This document shows, piece by piece, positions 1-10,165 of a DNA stretch of 62,944 nucleotides. Source of the DNA: Arsenophonus sp052174455. GTDB taxonomy: Bacteria; Pseudomonadota; Gammaproteobacteria; Enterobacterales; Enterobacteriaceae. The DNA lies in contig JBQMRP010000066.1 of the NCBI GenBank assembly GCA_052174455.1, positions 1-62,944 of the forward strand, read 5' to 3'. The position numbers and the translations under genes were made by a program. The notes beneath the pieces are model-generated. The model made no database searches, was not told the origin of the DNA, and worked only from the letters and a program-made list of their open reading frames with translations. Position 1 is the first letter of the stretch. Every line of letters begins with the position of its first letter.

Positions 1-90
1 AGGAGCTTTGACTTGTTGACTCCGGTAGTAAACAATATCCCATTTATAAGGGTGGAGAGTAGATTTACGAAGCATCAGAGCGGAGTTTAT
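1..90 (+). mobile_element. IS256-family element, 3' end only
   Basis: This is the right-hand end of an IS256-type relic cut by the window edge. The segment around positions 35-85 (gtagatttacgaagcatcag and flanks) recurs at the ends of the copies near 17.8, 35.6, 45.6 and 48.7 kb and, inverted, at 2.2, 52.4 and 57.6 kb. No coding frame survives. Confidence 0.75.
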
Positions 91-276
91 CCTGATAGGC
101 ATATAACATATTTTCTAATAACTCTATAAATAAGGTTAACTTTAATTTTATTTTTTTGGTTAACTATTTATATAGTAAATATATTTCTGTAAAAACAGCG
201 TTTAATTTATTTTCTTACTATTTGCATATAAATAGTGTAAAATATGTGCTATATTATTCATATAGAGATAATAAAT

Positions 277-385
277 GGAGTTCTGTTGGTTCTCCCACAA
301 TGCTAACTTGTTAATTTGGTCAGGTCTGGAAAGAAGCAGCCAGAGCAAGGTGGTATATGTGCTAGGATATCGCTGATAGAACTCC
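277..385 (+). ncRNA. ffs: 4.5S RNA (bacterial signal recognition particle RNA)
   Basis: The gene encodes the RNA of the signal recognition particle, which binds the M domain of Ffh and delivers inner-membrane proteins to the translocon. The 5' part (gttctgttggttctcccaca) and the conserved apical region (ggtcaggtctggaaagaagc at 318-337) match enterobacterial 4.5S RNA. The ends pair (ggagttct with agaactcc), giving the usual single long hairpin of about 109 nt. The GGAA tetraloop is at 328-331; its closing pair is U-A instead of the E. coli C-G, so pairing is kept. A possible -10 (tatatt, 250-255) lies upstream, which would fit a short processed leader. There is no strong terminator, only a T-run near 415. 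Ends are estimated from pairing. Confidence 0.95.
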
Positions 386-2159
386 GCTAATTCGGAAGTT
401 ATAAGATATTTATACTTTTTTTAAAATAAAACTAATCTAGTTAATAAAAAATTTTTCATGTGTTAAGTGTGTTAACGCAACCAAATATGGGTGGTTTTTA
501 CACAGAGTAAAAGTTTATTTAATTTGATAAATTTTGTTTATCTCTAAATACTTTAGTTTAGTTTTATTAAAAATAAAATTATGTAAAATTACTAATTTTA
601 ATTAAAAATTAATTAGTACTAATTTAGTATTTTACCAATGATTATTGGTTAATTGTACTTTTAATTAAAAATTAATTATAGTTAAGATAGGATAATTGCA
701 AGATTATTTATTGATTTAGTGAAAAAATAAATATGGTTAATTATTTTATATAATAATATAAACAAGGTTACGAGATAATTATCTGTCATAAAATTAGTAT
801 TTTTTTAAAAAAGCTAATAACAGATATATAATAAAATTATAACCTTACATTATTTGATAATATAAGGTTATCAGCGAACATATTTTTAAACTAAAAAAAA
901 TTTTTTATCATAAAGTTTATTCATATGGAACCCATGTTAATTTATGGTTTGCGCCAAAATAAAATAATTTAAATTCGTTTTCATATAATTTATATTTGTT
1001 TTTTTTGATTACGTAGACCAATGTTTGTATAGTTGTCTAATTTTCAAGTCCATTAAATAGTCAATTTTACTCATAATTTATTTTTTAAATTAAATAACTG
1101 TAAATATGAATATTATTGGTTGTTTCGTACATTTTTAATAAATATTTTTTAATTTTATTAAAATTTTAAATAAAAAATACTCATTCATTTTTCCCAATCA
1201 GAAATACCTATTAGTTTTATTACCTATGTAGCAAATAGGTAATAAGTTTTATATATAAAAAATAAAAATAAAAATGTTTACCTTATTTAAATATTTAAAT
1301 TTGATTTAATCAAAAAAAATATATGATATGATTAATTAATACACTAAGTTTAACGTTTTAGTTGGAATTGATATCATTTTCCAATCTATTTTATCCTATG
1401 TAAAATTTAGCTATCTTTACGATATAGAGATTATTTAAATATTTTAGCACTAAATTATCATAACTCTTTAATAATCACTAATCTATAATTACATAGTTTT
1501 AAATCATAGATTACTGGTTATTATTAATTTTTTAAAAACCGATAAATATGAAGGAATTATCATTGAATTAATATTTTTGATAAAACTAAAACACTATTAA
1601 TTTGATAGTTATCAAATTATCAATTTGTGTTGATAAACAATTACAAGAATGTAGAAGATTTATTTTTGTGTGCTTATAAACAAATGTAAAGCAAATAACC
1701 TACTGGATATTAATCCAGTACTATTATTGGATAAGTTACGATATCTATATAAAGTTTTTTTGTTAAATTATATTAATCAATGAACTATTTCATAACAAAT
1801 ATTAAATCTATATAAAATTATAGTATTACTGTATTTTTTATAAAAAAGTTCTAGTAATGTACTTAGAATTTTTTATAAAAATATTTTTACTTAAAAATCA
1901 ATAAGATCTAATTTTTAAGAGGATAATTCCTGCTAGGATAATTAGCCTAATGTTTGTTTGTGAAACATTTATGCATAACAATAAAAATACTGAAACGAAA
2001 TAGATTGCTAATGTGTTTGTTGTAATAATTTATTCAAGTACACTGCTACTTAATATAGTTTTATTCATTTGAGACTACATTGTTACTGATAATGAGTAGT
2101 AAAACACCAAGTATGAATACTAATAATGAAGTTATTAGTAAATCTGGTGTATAGCGGTC
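386..2159. other. AT-rich intergenic desert, no gene seen
   Basis: About 1.8 kb of extremely AT-rich sequence with stop codons in all frames. I recognise no pseudogene, RNA or repeat. It may be a deeply eroded gene region, but nothing identifiable is left. Confidence 0.7.
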
Positions 2160-3455
2160 AGTCTACCATTTGACTCTTATTCTTCCTAAATCTGCTCTCC
2201 ACCCATAAATTAGGTCTTGTTTACCACCGCATTGGTCAAGAAAAAAATTTTTACTGATTCAAAATTTTTGAGGAGACGGGATCAGCTTCAATATTATTGA
2301 AAGGGTTATTTCGAACTACAGTGCTTCGGGGCATCGGCTTCATAGCTTTACTATCACAAAAGCTAATTTCAATCCGAATTCTCTATTCTTATTGATGCCC
2401 AATGCGCTGATAGGAAGCATAGAATGTTAGCCGGATTCTTCTTGCTTTTTCTGCAATTTATTCATCGATGCAGGATGCACTTCGCTAATAACTTTAGCAA
2501 CAAAAAACATCAAGGGTTTTATCAGAGGCATTACAGCTCTTTGTTACTTAAACTTCTCCAGCAGTTGCCTTAACTTTCAGTTACATACCTTTGTGGAGTG
2601 AAGGTAGTAGATCATTTATTTGATATACCAAATAACATTGATGCTGCATGCTCTGGAATATTTTTCTTATTGCCTTCTAAAAAGAAGGCAACGTTTCCAG
2701 TAGGAAATCAGGAAATATAGTTAAGGCACAACGCTCGCAGCCATCCAAAAATTAGGTCCATATGTGCTATCAAAAATTAAACCAGCAAGGACAGAGGGAA
2801 GTGGGCGATCAGCTGCCTGATAGAGCGCTGCATATGTTCTTCAAACAAGAAATAAACATAGCGTATCGCTTTAAATCACGTAAGGGCACCATATTGCTTG
2901 TGATATTTAATCTATCGCTGTTTCACCCTATTGATGATATCAACAGAAGACTATGTGTTTTTTTACTAAGATCGCTCTTTAGGGGTTCGTAAAAATCACT
3001 GAAGGAGGAGTTGCAGACATGGTTAGCAACTCTTCATCGCTTTTGCGCATTTCAGATAAGGTGATACAATAATCTCTTGAAACATATTCTGTTGCCGTTG
3101 CTATCATTTTCTAACATTAGGAATTTAATACCATCTTGTATGATTCATTGTAGCACATAACCGTTACAGATGACTGGTTGATACCTATTAGATAAGGCAG
3201 TATTCAACATATTGTTGCAATCGTGGTTTCAAGTTGAGCTTAAGCCTCAACAGCAATTTTATCAGCTCCCTAGTAGAGTTACAGATGAGTTCATGCGAGG
3301 AATAAAGTGTAATATCTAGTTTCGTAAATATATGTAAGGTAAACTTTCATGATATATCATCTCTCTGTTGTTGAAATCATCCATGAAATTAATTAGCAGG
3401 AATAGACCATCATCCTTAAAACTCTGTATACTAGAAATCAGTATAACTCCCTTGG
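2160..3455 (-). mobile_element. IS256-family element, degenerate, near full length
   Basis: A decayed copy of the common repeat, inverted relative to the copies at 16.5, 34.3, 44.3 and 47.4 kb. It begins with the reverse complement of the element's 3' end and finishes near 3455 with the 5' end (reverse complement of the gagagatgatat motif). The family is assigned from better preserved copies, which keep the C-terminal signature of mutator-type DDE transposases. Here the transposase frame is broken throughout. The longest open stretch, 2762-2992 on the plus strand, is antisense to the transposase and is not a gene. Confidence 0.8.
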
Positions 3456-3542
3456 TTTAGGATGTCTTTATTTTGTCTTAGATTATTATTGAGGTGGATT
3501 ATAATTTTTTTAAATTATTTAATTACATATATACAATATAAG

Positions 3543-3600
3543 ACCAGATTATTATCTGGTTCTTTGATATTAATATTAATATTAATATTAATATTAATTA
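3543..3600. repeat. Short hairpin followed by tandem ATTAAT repeat
   Basis: A 7-bp inverted repeat (accagat ... atctggt, 3543-3560) is followed directly by about five tandem ATTAAT hexamers (3567-3600). The hexamer is palindromic in part and probably arose by slippage in AT-rich DNA. No gene is near enough to give it an obvious role. Confidence 0.8.
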
Positions 3601-5184
3601 AAGTTAGTTTGAGTATTGTAGTTAATTATAACTAACTAATTAGTTTGTTAATAACAAACTATTTATTATAAATCAATAATTGAATATATACAATTTATAA
3701 TTATAATGTTAAATCATTTTAAATTTTAACTATAGTAAATTTTTAGTAAAATTTACTATAGTTAAAAACAACACTTAATATTTTATTAAGTAATGTAATC
3801 TAATAAAAGAAATTTATTTATAAAATATTTTATTTTTTTTAATCTCATAAAAATATAATTAAAGAAAATTTTTTTTGATAAAAAGATAAAAATAATAATA
3901 ATTATTAAATAATTATTAGTGTAGTTAAATTATTATTAAGTAACTAATTAAGTTTAAAATTTTTTTATATTTTTATGAAAAACATTTTTCTTTATAAATT
4001 TCAAGTGTAAGAATATCTTAAGATGATTTAATATCTAAATTAATAGTTAATTAAATATTTAATCATAATGTTTATTATAAATATAATCTGTTTTAATTGA
4101 CATATAATCTATATTCTCTTTATCGGAAGTAACGATAATCTCATCTTTATTATTTATATATGAGTTTTTGCTCTTGAATGTCCTTAGTTTATTAATGATC
4201 AATTAGTTATTTCTACAAGTATATATTTGTTTTATATTCTGTTAATTTTAAAACTTTTCTATTACGATAAACATCGATTTTAGTTTTAACAAAAATATCT
4301 AATAGACATTAAATTATCACAATTATTAAAAGAAATGTTTCCTGTACATAAATTGAATTTAAATAAAAATTTTTTTTTATTTAGTAAAAAGTTTTTCTTT
4401 CTAAGGTTTTTAAACTAGTAAAATTATTTTTATCTTATCTATCTAATAGATAATTATGTTATTTATAAAATTTATGTTAATAACAACTAAATCAACATTA
4501 ATCACTTTAATAAATTAGAAGTCATCTAAAATAATGGTATCATGGTTAATAATAAAGAATTTTTCTTGAGTCAATTTTATATTTAGTAAACTATATAATT
4601 TATTTTTTTCTAAAATTAACTTGATTAATAATAAAATTGGCTATTTTGCTACTTAAAAGTAATATTTTTATTTGATCGTTATTAAGTTGTACTATTACAC
4701 CTTTATTAGTATTAAATTGTAAATATTCATTATATTATATACATTTATTATAAAAATACGTTAATTTAACTATTAATTTTACCTCGATAAGATATTATTG
4801 TCATTTAATTTTTTTCTTGTAGAGTTAATTATTATAAATAATATCTTAATTTTTTTATTAATTCCTAATGTTAGGATTGATAATAAGATAAGAGTTAATA
4901 AAGATACCAAAAATTATTTTTACGCATCTCTCTAAGTTTCTTTAATAAATAAATGCTAAAGCAATTATTTTTCTTTAGTGAAAAAAAAGTAAAAAAAATT
5001 GTCAATTGTTGTTAACTAACAAGTAAATTTATTAGATTAACTAATCTAATATTTAATTACTTTATATTAATTTCTAATTCATTTTTAGAAAAATATCTAA
5101 ATCATAAAAATTTGTTAAAACGATAGTAATATTTTTATAAAAACCTATATACATAACGGGATTAGATATATTAACAGTATGAAA
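3601..5184. other. AT-rich intergenic desert downstream of pykA
   Basis: About 1.6 kb with no usable reading frame. In E. coli lpxM (msbB) lies next to pykA; I looked for acyltransferase traces here and saw none. There is no clear terminator for pykA. Confidence 0.65.
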
Positions 5185-6627
5185 TTATTCAACTTTTAAT
5201 ATTCGGCAGGTATTAGTGCTGCCAATCTGACCCATTTGATCACCTTGGGTGACTAAGACTAAATCAGTTAGTTTAATATAATTTTTTTCTAACAAGCATT
5301 TAATGGCATTTTTAACGGCATTAATCGTGTTAGTATCTTTATTACAATGAATTGGAGTTACGCCACGATAAAGAGCACACTGATTTAATGTTTTTTCATG
5401 ATAAGAGATAGAAAATATTGGTAAACCTGAGCTGATTCGAGACATCATACAAGCTGTACGGCCTGATTCTGTCATGGCAATAATCGCTTTTACTCCTTTT
5501 AAATGATTGGCGGCATACATAGCTGACATAGCAATTGCTTCTTCAACATTATCAAATATATCACCAAGATGATGTTTAGCAATATTGATGCCAGCCATTT
5601 TTTCTGCTCCAAGACAAACCTGAGCCATGGCTTCAACGGTTTCGGCCGGATATTGACCTGCAGCTGTTTCAGCAGATAACATAACGGCGTCAGTGCCATC
5701 CAAAACAGCATTAGCAACATCCATCACTTCAGCCCGAGTTGGCATAGGATTACTGATCATCGATTCCATCATTTGGGTAGCAGTGATGGCGATTCGGTTT
5801 AGTTGGCGCGCCCGACGTATCAATTTCTTTTGTACACCGACCAGTTCAGGATCACCAATTTCAACGCCTAGATCACCTCGAGCAACCATGACTACATCTG
5901 AAGCTAAAATAATTTCGTCAATAACTTTATCATTAGCAACCGCTTCAGCTCGCTCTACCTTAGCGACAATTTGACAATCACAACCCGCTTCACGAGCTAG
6001 TCGACGGGCATAATTTAGATCTTTAGCTGAGCGCGGAAAAGAAATCGCTAAATAATCAACACCTATCTGAGCTGCGATCATGATATCGGTTTTATCTTTT
6101 TCTGTTAGTGCTTCTGCAGATAAACCACCACCAAGTTTATTAATCCCTTTATTGTTTGATAGTTGTCCACCAACAGTCACTTCAGTTAAAATTTGATGAT
6201 TCTTTACAGTAATTACTTTTAATTGAACGCGTCCATCATCAAGTAATAGAATATCACCTGACGCAACATCATTAGGTAAACCTTGATAGTCAATGTAGAC
6301 TTTTTCTTGATTACCTTCACTTTTACCTAAATTAGCATCTAAAATAAATTTATCGCCAATATGAAGGAAAATTTTTCCTTCTTTAAATGTAGAAACACGA
6401 ATTTTAGGTCCTTGTAGATCAGCAAGGATAGCTACATGTTGTGCTAAAAATTTTGCAAGTTCACGTACTTTTTTGGCTCGTTGTAAGTGATCTTCCGCTG
6501 AGCCATGAGAAAAGTTTAGACGAACAACGTTTGCACCGGCTTTAATCACTTTTTCTAAATTATGATTACGATCAGTCGCGGGACCGAGAGTAGTAACAAT
6601 TTTCGTTCTTCTAAGTCGTCTCGACAT
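5185..6627 (-). CDS. pykA: Pyruvate kinase II
   Basis: Converts phosphoenolpyruvate and ADP to pyruvate and ATP in the cytoplasm, the last step of glycolysis. The 480-residue product has exactly the length of E. coli PykA and aligns along it from the N-terminus (MSRRLRRTKIVTTLGPATD) to the end (GSTNTCRILKVE). The substrate-binding signature MVARGDLGVEIGDPELVG and the TQMMESM segment are intact, so the enzyme should be active. The start is supported by GGAG about 6 bases upstream. It sits in the ancestral order pykA-hexR-zwf, with hexR now a pseudogene upstream on the same strand. It feeds pyruvate to the aceEF products encoded later in the window. Paralogue PykF cannot be excluded by function, but the sequence and synteny are PykA. 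Confidence 0.98.
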   Translation of the reverse strand: MSRRLRRTKIVTTLGPATDRNHNLEKVIKAGANVVRLNFSHGSAEDHLQRAKKVRELAKFLAQHVAILADLQGPKIRVSTFKEGKIFLHIGDKFILDANLGKSEGNQEKVYIDYQGLPNDVASGDILLLDDGRVQLKVITVKNHQILTEVTVGGQLSNNKGINKLGGGLSAEALTEKDKTDIMIAAQIGVDYLAISFPRSAKDLNYARRLAREAGCDCQIVAKVERAEAVANDKVIDEIILASDVVMVARGDLGVEIGDPELVGVQKKLIRRARQLNRIAITATQMMESMISNPMPTRAEVMDVANAVLDGTDAVMLSAETAAGQYPAETVEAMAQVCLGAEKMAGINIAKHHLGDIFDNVEEAIAMSAMYAANHLKGVKAIIAMTESGRTACMMSRISSGLPIFSISYHEKTLNQCALYRGVTPIHCNKDTNTINAVKNAIKCLLEKNYIKLTDLVLVTQGDQMGQIGSTNTCRILKVE

Positions 6628-6769
6628 TTATGACTCCGTTGTTTATTAAAATTAGTATTGGTTGATAGGTTATTAGATAGAAATAAAATTTATCTCCTTA
6701 TTAAAGGGTGTTGTTGCTGTTGTATCATTTAAATTCCTTAGATAGATAGAATATTTTACAGTAAAATGA

Positions 6770-7690
6770 ACAGATCCATAGTTTATGGATATTGATTTAT
6801 TTGCTAAATATAGATAGCACTAGATTTTATCAGGATATACATTATATGTAATATATATCTTTCTATTCGCTTTAAGTTATTTCTAAATTTCCTCTTGATG
6901 TAAAATAAAGCCAGTTTGTTAGTATATCATTTAATGTCAATCGTACTTAGCCGTGATGCTATTATCAGCTAAATGTTGGTATATTCAGGTGAATAAAATC
7001 CTGATAAATAAGAATGTTATTTATGCTAGATAGGAATTTAAGCAGTAATAGCAATGACTATAAGATGATTGGCTTTTAGTAAGTTTAGCCTATTTAAATA
7101 AGTTATTAGTGGAGTCACCACCCCCTTATGCCAAATGAAAACTACAACGTCACTATCTAGATAGATAATACAATATATGTATTACAGGATAACATCATCA
7201 AAAATAAACTACAGGGATATTAATTAAAATTTACTAAAAGTATTATGGACAACTGCTGCTTAAAAAACTAAGGAAAGAAAGCAATCTTCTTTACTTAGTT
7301 TAATAGATCGACAGTACGATTAATATTTGTAGTATCTAGATTATATTGTGCAGTCCCTAACTCAGAGATATCTGATCCAAAAACTTTTTGCCTATAGGAA
7401 CTAAAATTATTATGCTGGTCAATAAAACAACTAACATAAAATGTTCCATTAACGAAGTTTTATGTTAATCCTAATTAAAATTAGGAAAACTATTGGTATT
7501 TATTTTACGGTAAAATAATTTATAGTAGGGTCGCTTAATTTTAATTAATTTAGTTAGTATTGCAATACTGAGGTGAACTGCTTTTAAGTTTTTAAAGTAC
7601 TGAATTAACAACTTTATTTTCTGATTTATTAAAGTATTAAAAGCTATTATTTAGTATTTCTAATACTTTTATACTAAAAGTTACCTATTT
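6770..7690 (-). pseudogene. hexR: Decayed transcriptional regulator of sugar catabolism
   Basis: HexR is an RpiR-type repressor (HTH plus SIS domain) of zwf, edd-eda and other sugar genes. It is recognised by synteny between pykA and zwf and by frame fragments on the minus strand. Around 7405-7245 a frame reads SYRQKVFGSDISELG then NLDTTNINRTVDLLN and VKKIAFF, matching the linker and start of the SIS domain. Around 7195-7060 come FIFDDVIL, SDVVVF and LIVIAITA; around 6960-6850 come KRKFRNNLKRIERY and flanks, matching the C-terminus. Stops and indels separate these pieces, and the N-terminal HTH region is not readable, so the upper boundary is approximate. The gene cannot make HexR. Confidence 0.85.
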
Positions 7691-8005
7691 TACTAATATC
7701 TCTAAAGGTGGAACATTGTTACTTAAATAAAAATAAACTAGTGTTATTTAGTTAGTAATAAATAAAAAAGTCATTAGCTGAATTTTTATTAAAAATATGA
7801 CGGGCGGATTATTTATTTTTCATTTTAATTTAAAAATATATGAAAAAGTAAAAGTTATATATAACTAATCAAATTAGTTGCGAATTTTTTTTCAATAAAA
7901 ATATCGTAGCTTTGTTTATCTGGTCGAATCAAGAAGGTACATTTATTTCCTTGATTGAGATTTTAATAGTATTACAGAATTGGTATTTAAGGAGAATTCC
8001 ATATT

Positions 8006-9481
8006 ATGGCAATTAATAAAGCTGTTCAGGCATGTAATTTAATCATTTTCGGCGTAAAAGGAGATTTAGCTCATCGCAAATTATTGCCTTCTCTTTATCA
8101 ATTGGAAAAAACGGGTTATATTCATCCTGATACGCGTATTATAGGGATTGCTCGAGATAAATGGGATACTGCCGCTTATATAAAGGAAACTAGAGAAGCG
8201 TTAGAAACTTTTTTAAATGAAAAAATTGAGCATAGTTTATGGCAAAAATTAAGTAAGCGTCTTGATTTTTTTAATTTAGATGTTCAGGATCTGAATAAAT
8301 TTAATTCACTAGCAAAATATCTTGAGGGTGATACAAAACCCTCTATATATTATTTAGCTATGCCGCCAACGACTTTTAGAGATGTTTGCTATGGATTAGG
8401 TCATGCTGGTCTTAATAAGAACCCCAATCGGGTTGTTATGGAAAAACCATTAGGTATTGATCTTGCCTCTTCCCAAAATATAAATAATGAAGTTGCTAAG
8501 TATTTTAAAGAGAGTCAAATTTATCGTATTGATCACTATTTAGGTAAAGAAACAGTGTTAAATTTATTAACATTACGTTTTGCCAATTCTTTATTTATTA
8601 ATAATTGGGATTATCGAGCAATTGATCATGTACAAATTACGATTGCTGAAGAGGTTGGTATAGAAGGACGCTGGGGTTATTTTGACAAAACAGGGCAGAT
8701 GCGAGACATGGTTCAGAATCATTTATTACAGATCCTGACCATGATTGCTATGTCACCATTAGCAGATTTAACTGCAGATCGCATACGAGACGCGAAAGTT
8801 GAAGTATTACGTTCATTACGTCGCATTGATTATCATAATGTGCGTGAAAAAACCGTCAGAGGTCAATATACATCAGGTTATGTTAAAGGTAGAAAAGTCG
8901 CTGGCTATCTTTCAGAGGAGATGGCAAATAAATCAAGTAAAACAGAAACTTTTGTGGCAATTCGAGTTGATATTGATGATTGGCGTTGGGCTGACGTACC
9001 ATTCTATTTAAGAACTGGCAAACGATTAGCAGTAAAATGTTCTGAAGTGGTAGTTTATTTTAAAAAACCGATCTTAAATATTTTTTCTGATTCTTATCAG
9101 AATTTACCGCAAAATAAATTAACTATTCGATTACAACCTGATGAAGGAGTTGATATTAAAATTTTAAACAAAGCGCCAAGTCTTGACCATAAATATCATT
9201 TACAGACGACAAAATTAAATCTAAGCTTTTCTAAAACTTTTAATCAAAACTATTTGGCTGATGGATATGAACGTTTATTATTAGAAGCTATGCGTGGCAT
9301 ACAAGTACTATTTGTCCGTCGAGATGAAGTAGAAGAAGCTTGGAAATGGATAGATTCTATTATGAATGCTTGGGCAATAGATGATCAATCACCTAAACTT
9401 TATCAGGCAGGTACATGGGGGCCTGAAGATTCTAATACAATGATTACTAAAGATGGCCGTTCATGGAACGAACTTGAATAG
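8006..9481 (+). CDS. zwf: Glucose-6-phosphate 1-dehydrogenase
   Basis: Oxidises glucose-6-phosphate to 6-phosphogluconolactone with NADP+, the entry to the oxidative pentose phosphate pathway and a main NADPH source. The product has 491 residues, as in E. coli. The N-terminal dinucleotide-binding motif (IIFGVKGDLAHRKLLPSLYQ), the active-site signature RIDHYLGKETVLN and the C-terminal AGTWGPEDS...DGRSWNE are all present. AGGAG lies about 13 bases before the ATG. It diverges from the dead hexR, so its classical repressor is gone and expression is probably unregulated by HexR. Neither edd nor eda follows; the downstream sequence is IS debris. Confidence 0.98.
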   Translation: MAINKAVQACNLIIFGVKGDLAHRKLLPSLYQLEKTGYIHPDTRIIGIARDKWDTAAYIKETREALETFLNEKIEHSLWQKLSKRLDFFNLDVQDLNKFNSLAKYLEGDTKPSIYYLAMPPTTFRDVCYGLGHAGLNKNPNRVVMEKPLGIDLASSQNINNEVAKYFKESQIYRIDHYLGKETVLNLLTLRFANSLFINNWDYRAIDHVQITIAEEVGIEGRWGYFDKTGQMRDMVQNHLLQILTMIAMSPLADLTADRIRDAKVEVLRSLRRIDYHNVREKTVRGQYTSGYVKGRKVAGYLSEEMANKSSKTETFVAIRVDIDDWRWADVPFYLRTGKRLAVKCSEVVVYFKKPILNIFSDSYQNLPQNKLTIRLQPDEGVDIKILNKAPSLDHKYHLQTTKLNLSFSKTFNQNYLADGYERLLLEAMRGIQVLFVRRDEVEEAWKWIDSIMNAWAIDDQSPKLYQAGTWGPEDSNTMITKDGRSWNELE

Positions 9482-9489
9482 TTTATGTC

Positions 9490-9790
9490 TCCTTAACAGG
9501 ATAAAAGGATAGCCAGGGTCCCGCAATCCCGCGCGTAATATAAGATATATAAACAGCGCGTCTAGGTGGATTTATAGCTAGCACAGTTATAAGTAAATAG
9601 TTCAATGATGAACTCTAAAATTCAACAGTTCCAGTGAGTTTAGGACCTGGAATAAGCTCTGTGACGGGTGAAAAGCTGAACACAAATAGCCAGTAAACAC
9701 TCAGAAAGAGTGGTGAAGGCGTAACATCAGTGCTTTTTTGTCAAAAAGGCCTCGGGTTGCGCTTTAGCTCATGGAATTATTAGTCACGCT
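9490..9790. other. Unassigned tract of higher GC content
   Basis: Downstream of zwf, about 300 bp stand out from the AT-rich surroundings by visibly higher GC content. There is no long frame on either strand. Short inverted repeats and purine-rich loops (ggtgaaggcgtaac, cagaaagagtgg) give a structured-RNA look. It matches neither edd nor any IS type repeated in this window. A degraded ribozyme-type intron or recently acquired fragment are possibilities I cannot test. Confidence 0.35.
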
Positions 9791-9839
9791 ACAATCTAAT
9801 GAATACAATTAACTCTTAATAATCCTGACTTAATTTTAT

Positions 9840-10165
9840 TAGCTGTCTTTTGCTTTTTCAATAATAAAAGTTCATCTTTTTCTTAGATGGAACTAAATAG
9901 TATGAAACTTTTATCAGAGAACATGAAGTTAGTTACTATACCCTATCGTATAATACGACTAGATAATTATAGCGTTATTGATAAAGGATTATACATCCAA
10001 AATATGAAGTTATATAAGGTTATTAAAGAAATGACTAAGTAGATTTTGCAGTGGATGCTTATTTTACCGAATTATATCTTGGCTGGAGAAGATTATTTGA
10101 AACCACGACAATTGAAATATACATGTGGCTCTAGATTTTGCTTTGCTTACAAAGCAAAAAAACAT
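9840..10165 (+). mobile_element. IS1595-family element, 3' fragment
   Basis: Matches the C-terminal third of the IS1595-type transposase copies at 24.4-25.4 kb (plus) and 21.1-22.1 kb (minus): the same run through gatggaactaaatagta, the gattatacatccaaaatatg segment and the end near attgaaatatacatgtggct. Only a fragment remains, with many stops. Confidence 0.7.

Noticed and set aside
3567..3600. Tandem hexamers as a CRISPR-like array
   Set aside because: The units are contiguous 6-mers without spacers; a slippage microsatellite. No CRISPR array or cas gene is seen in the window.
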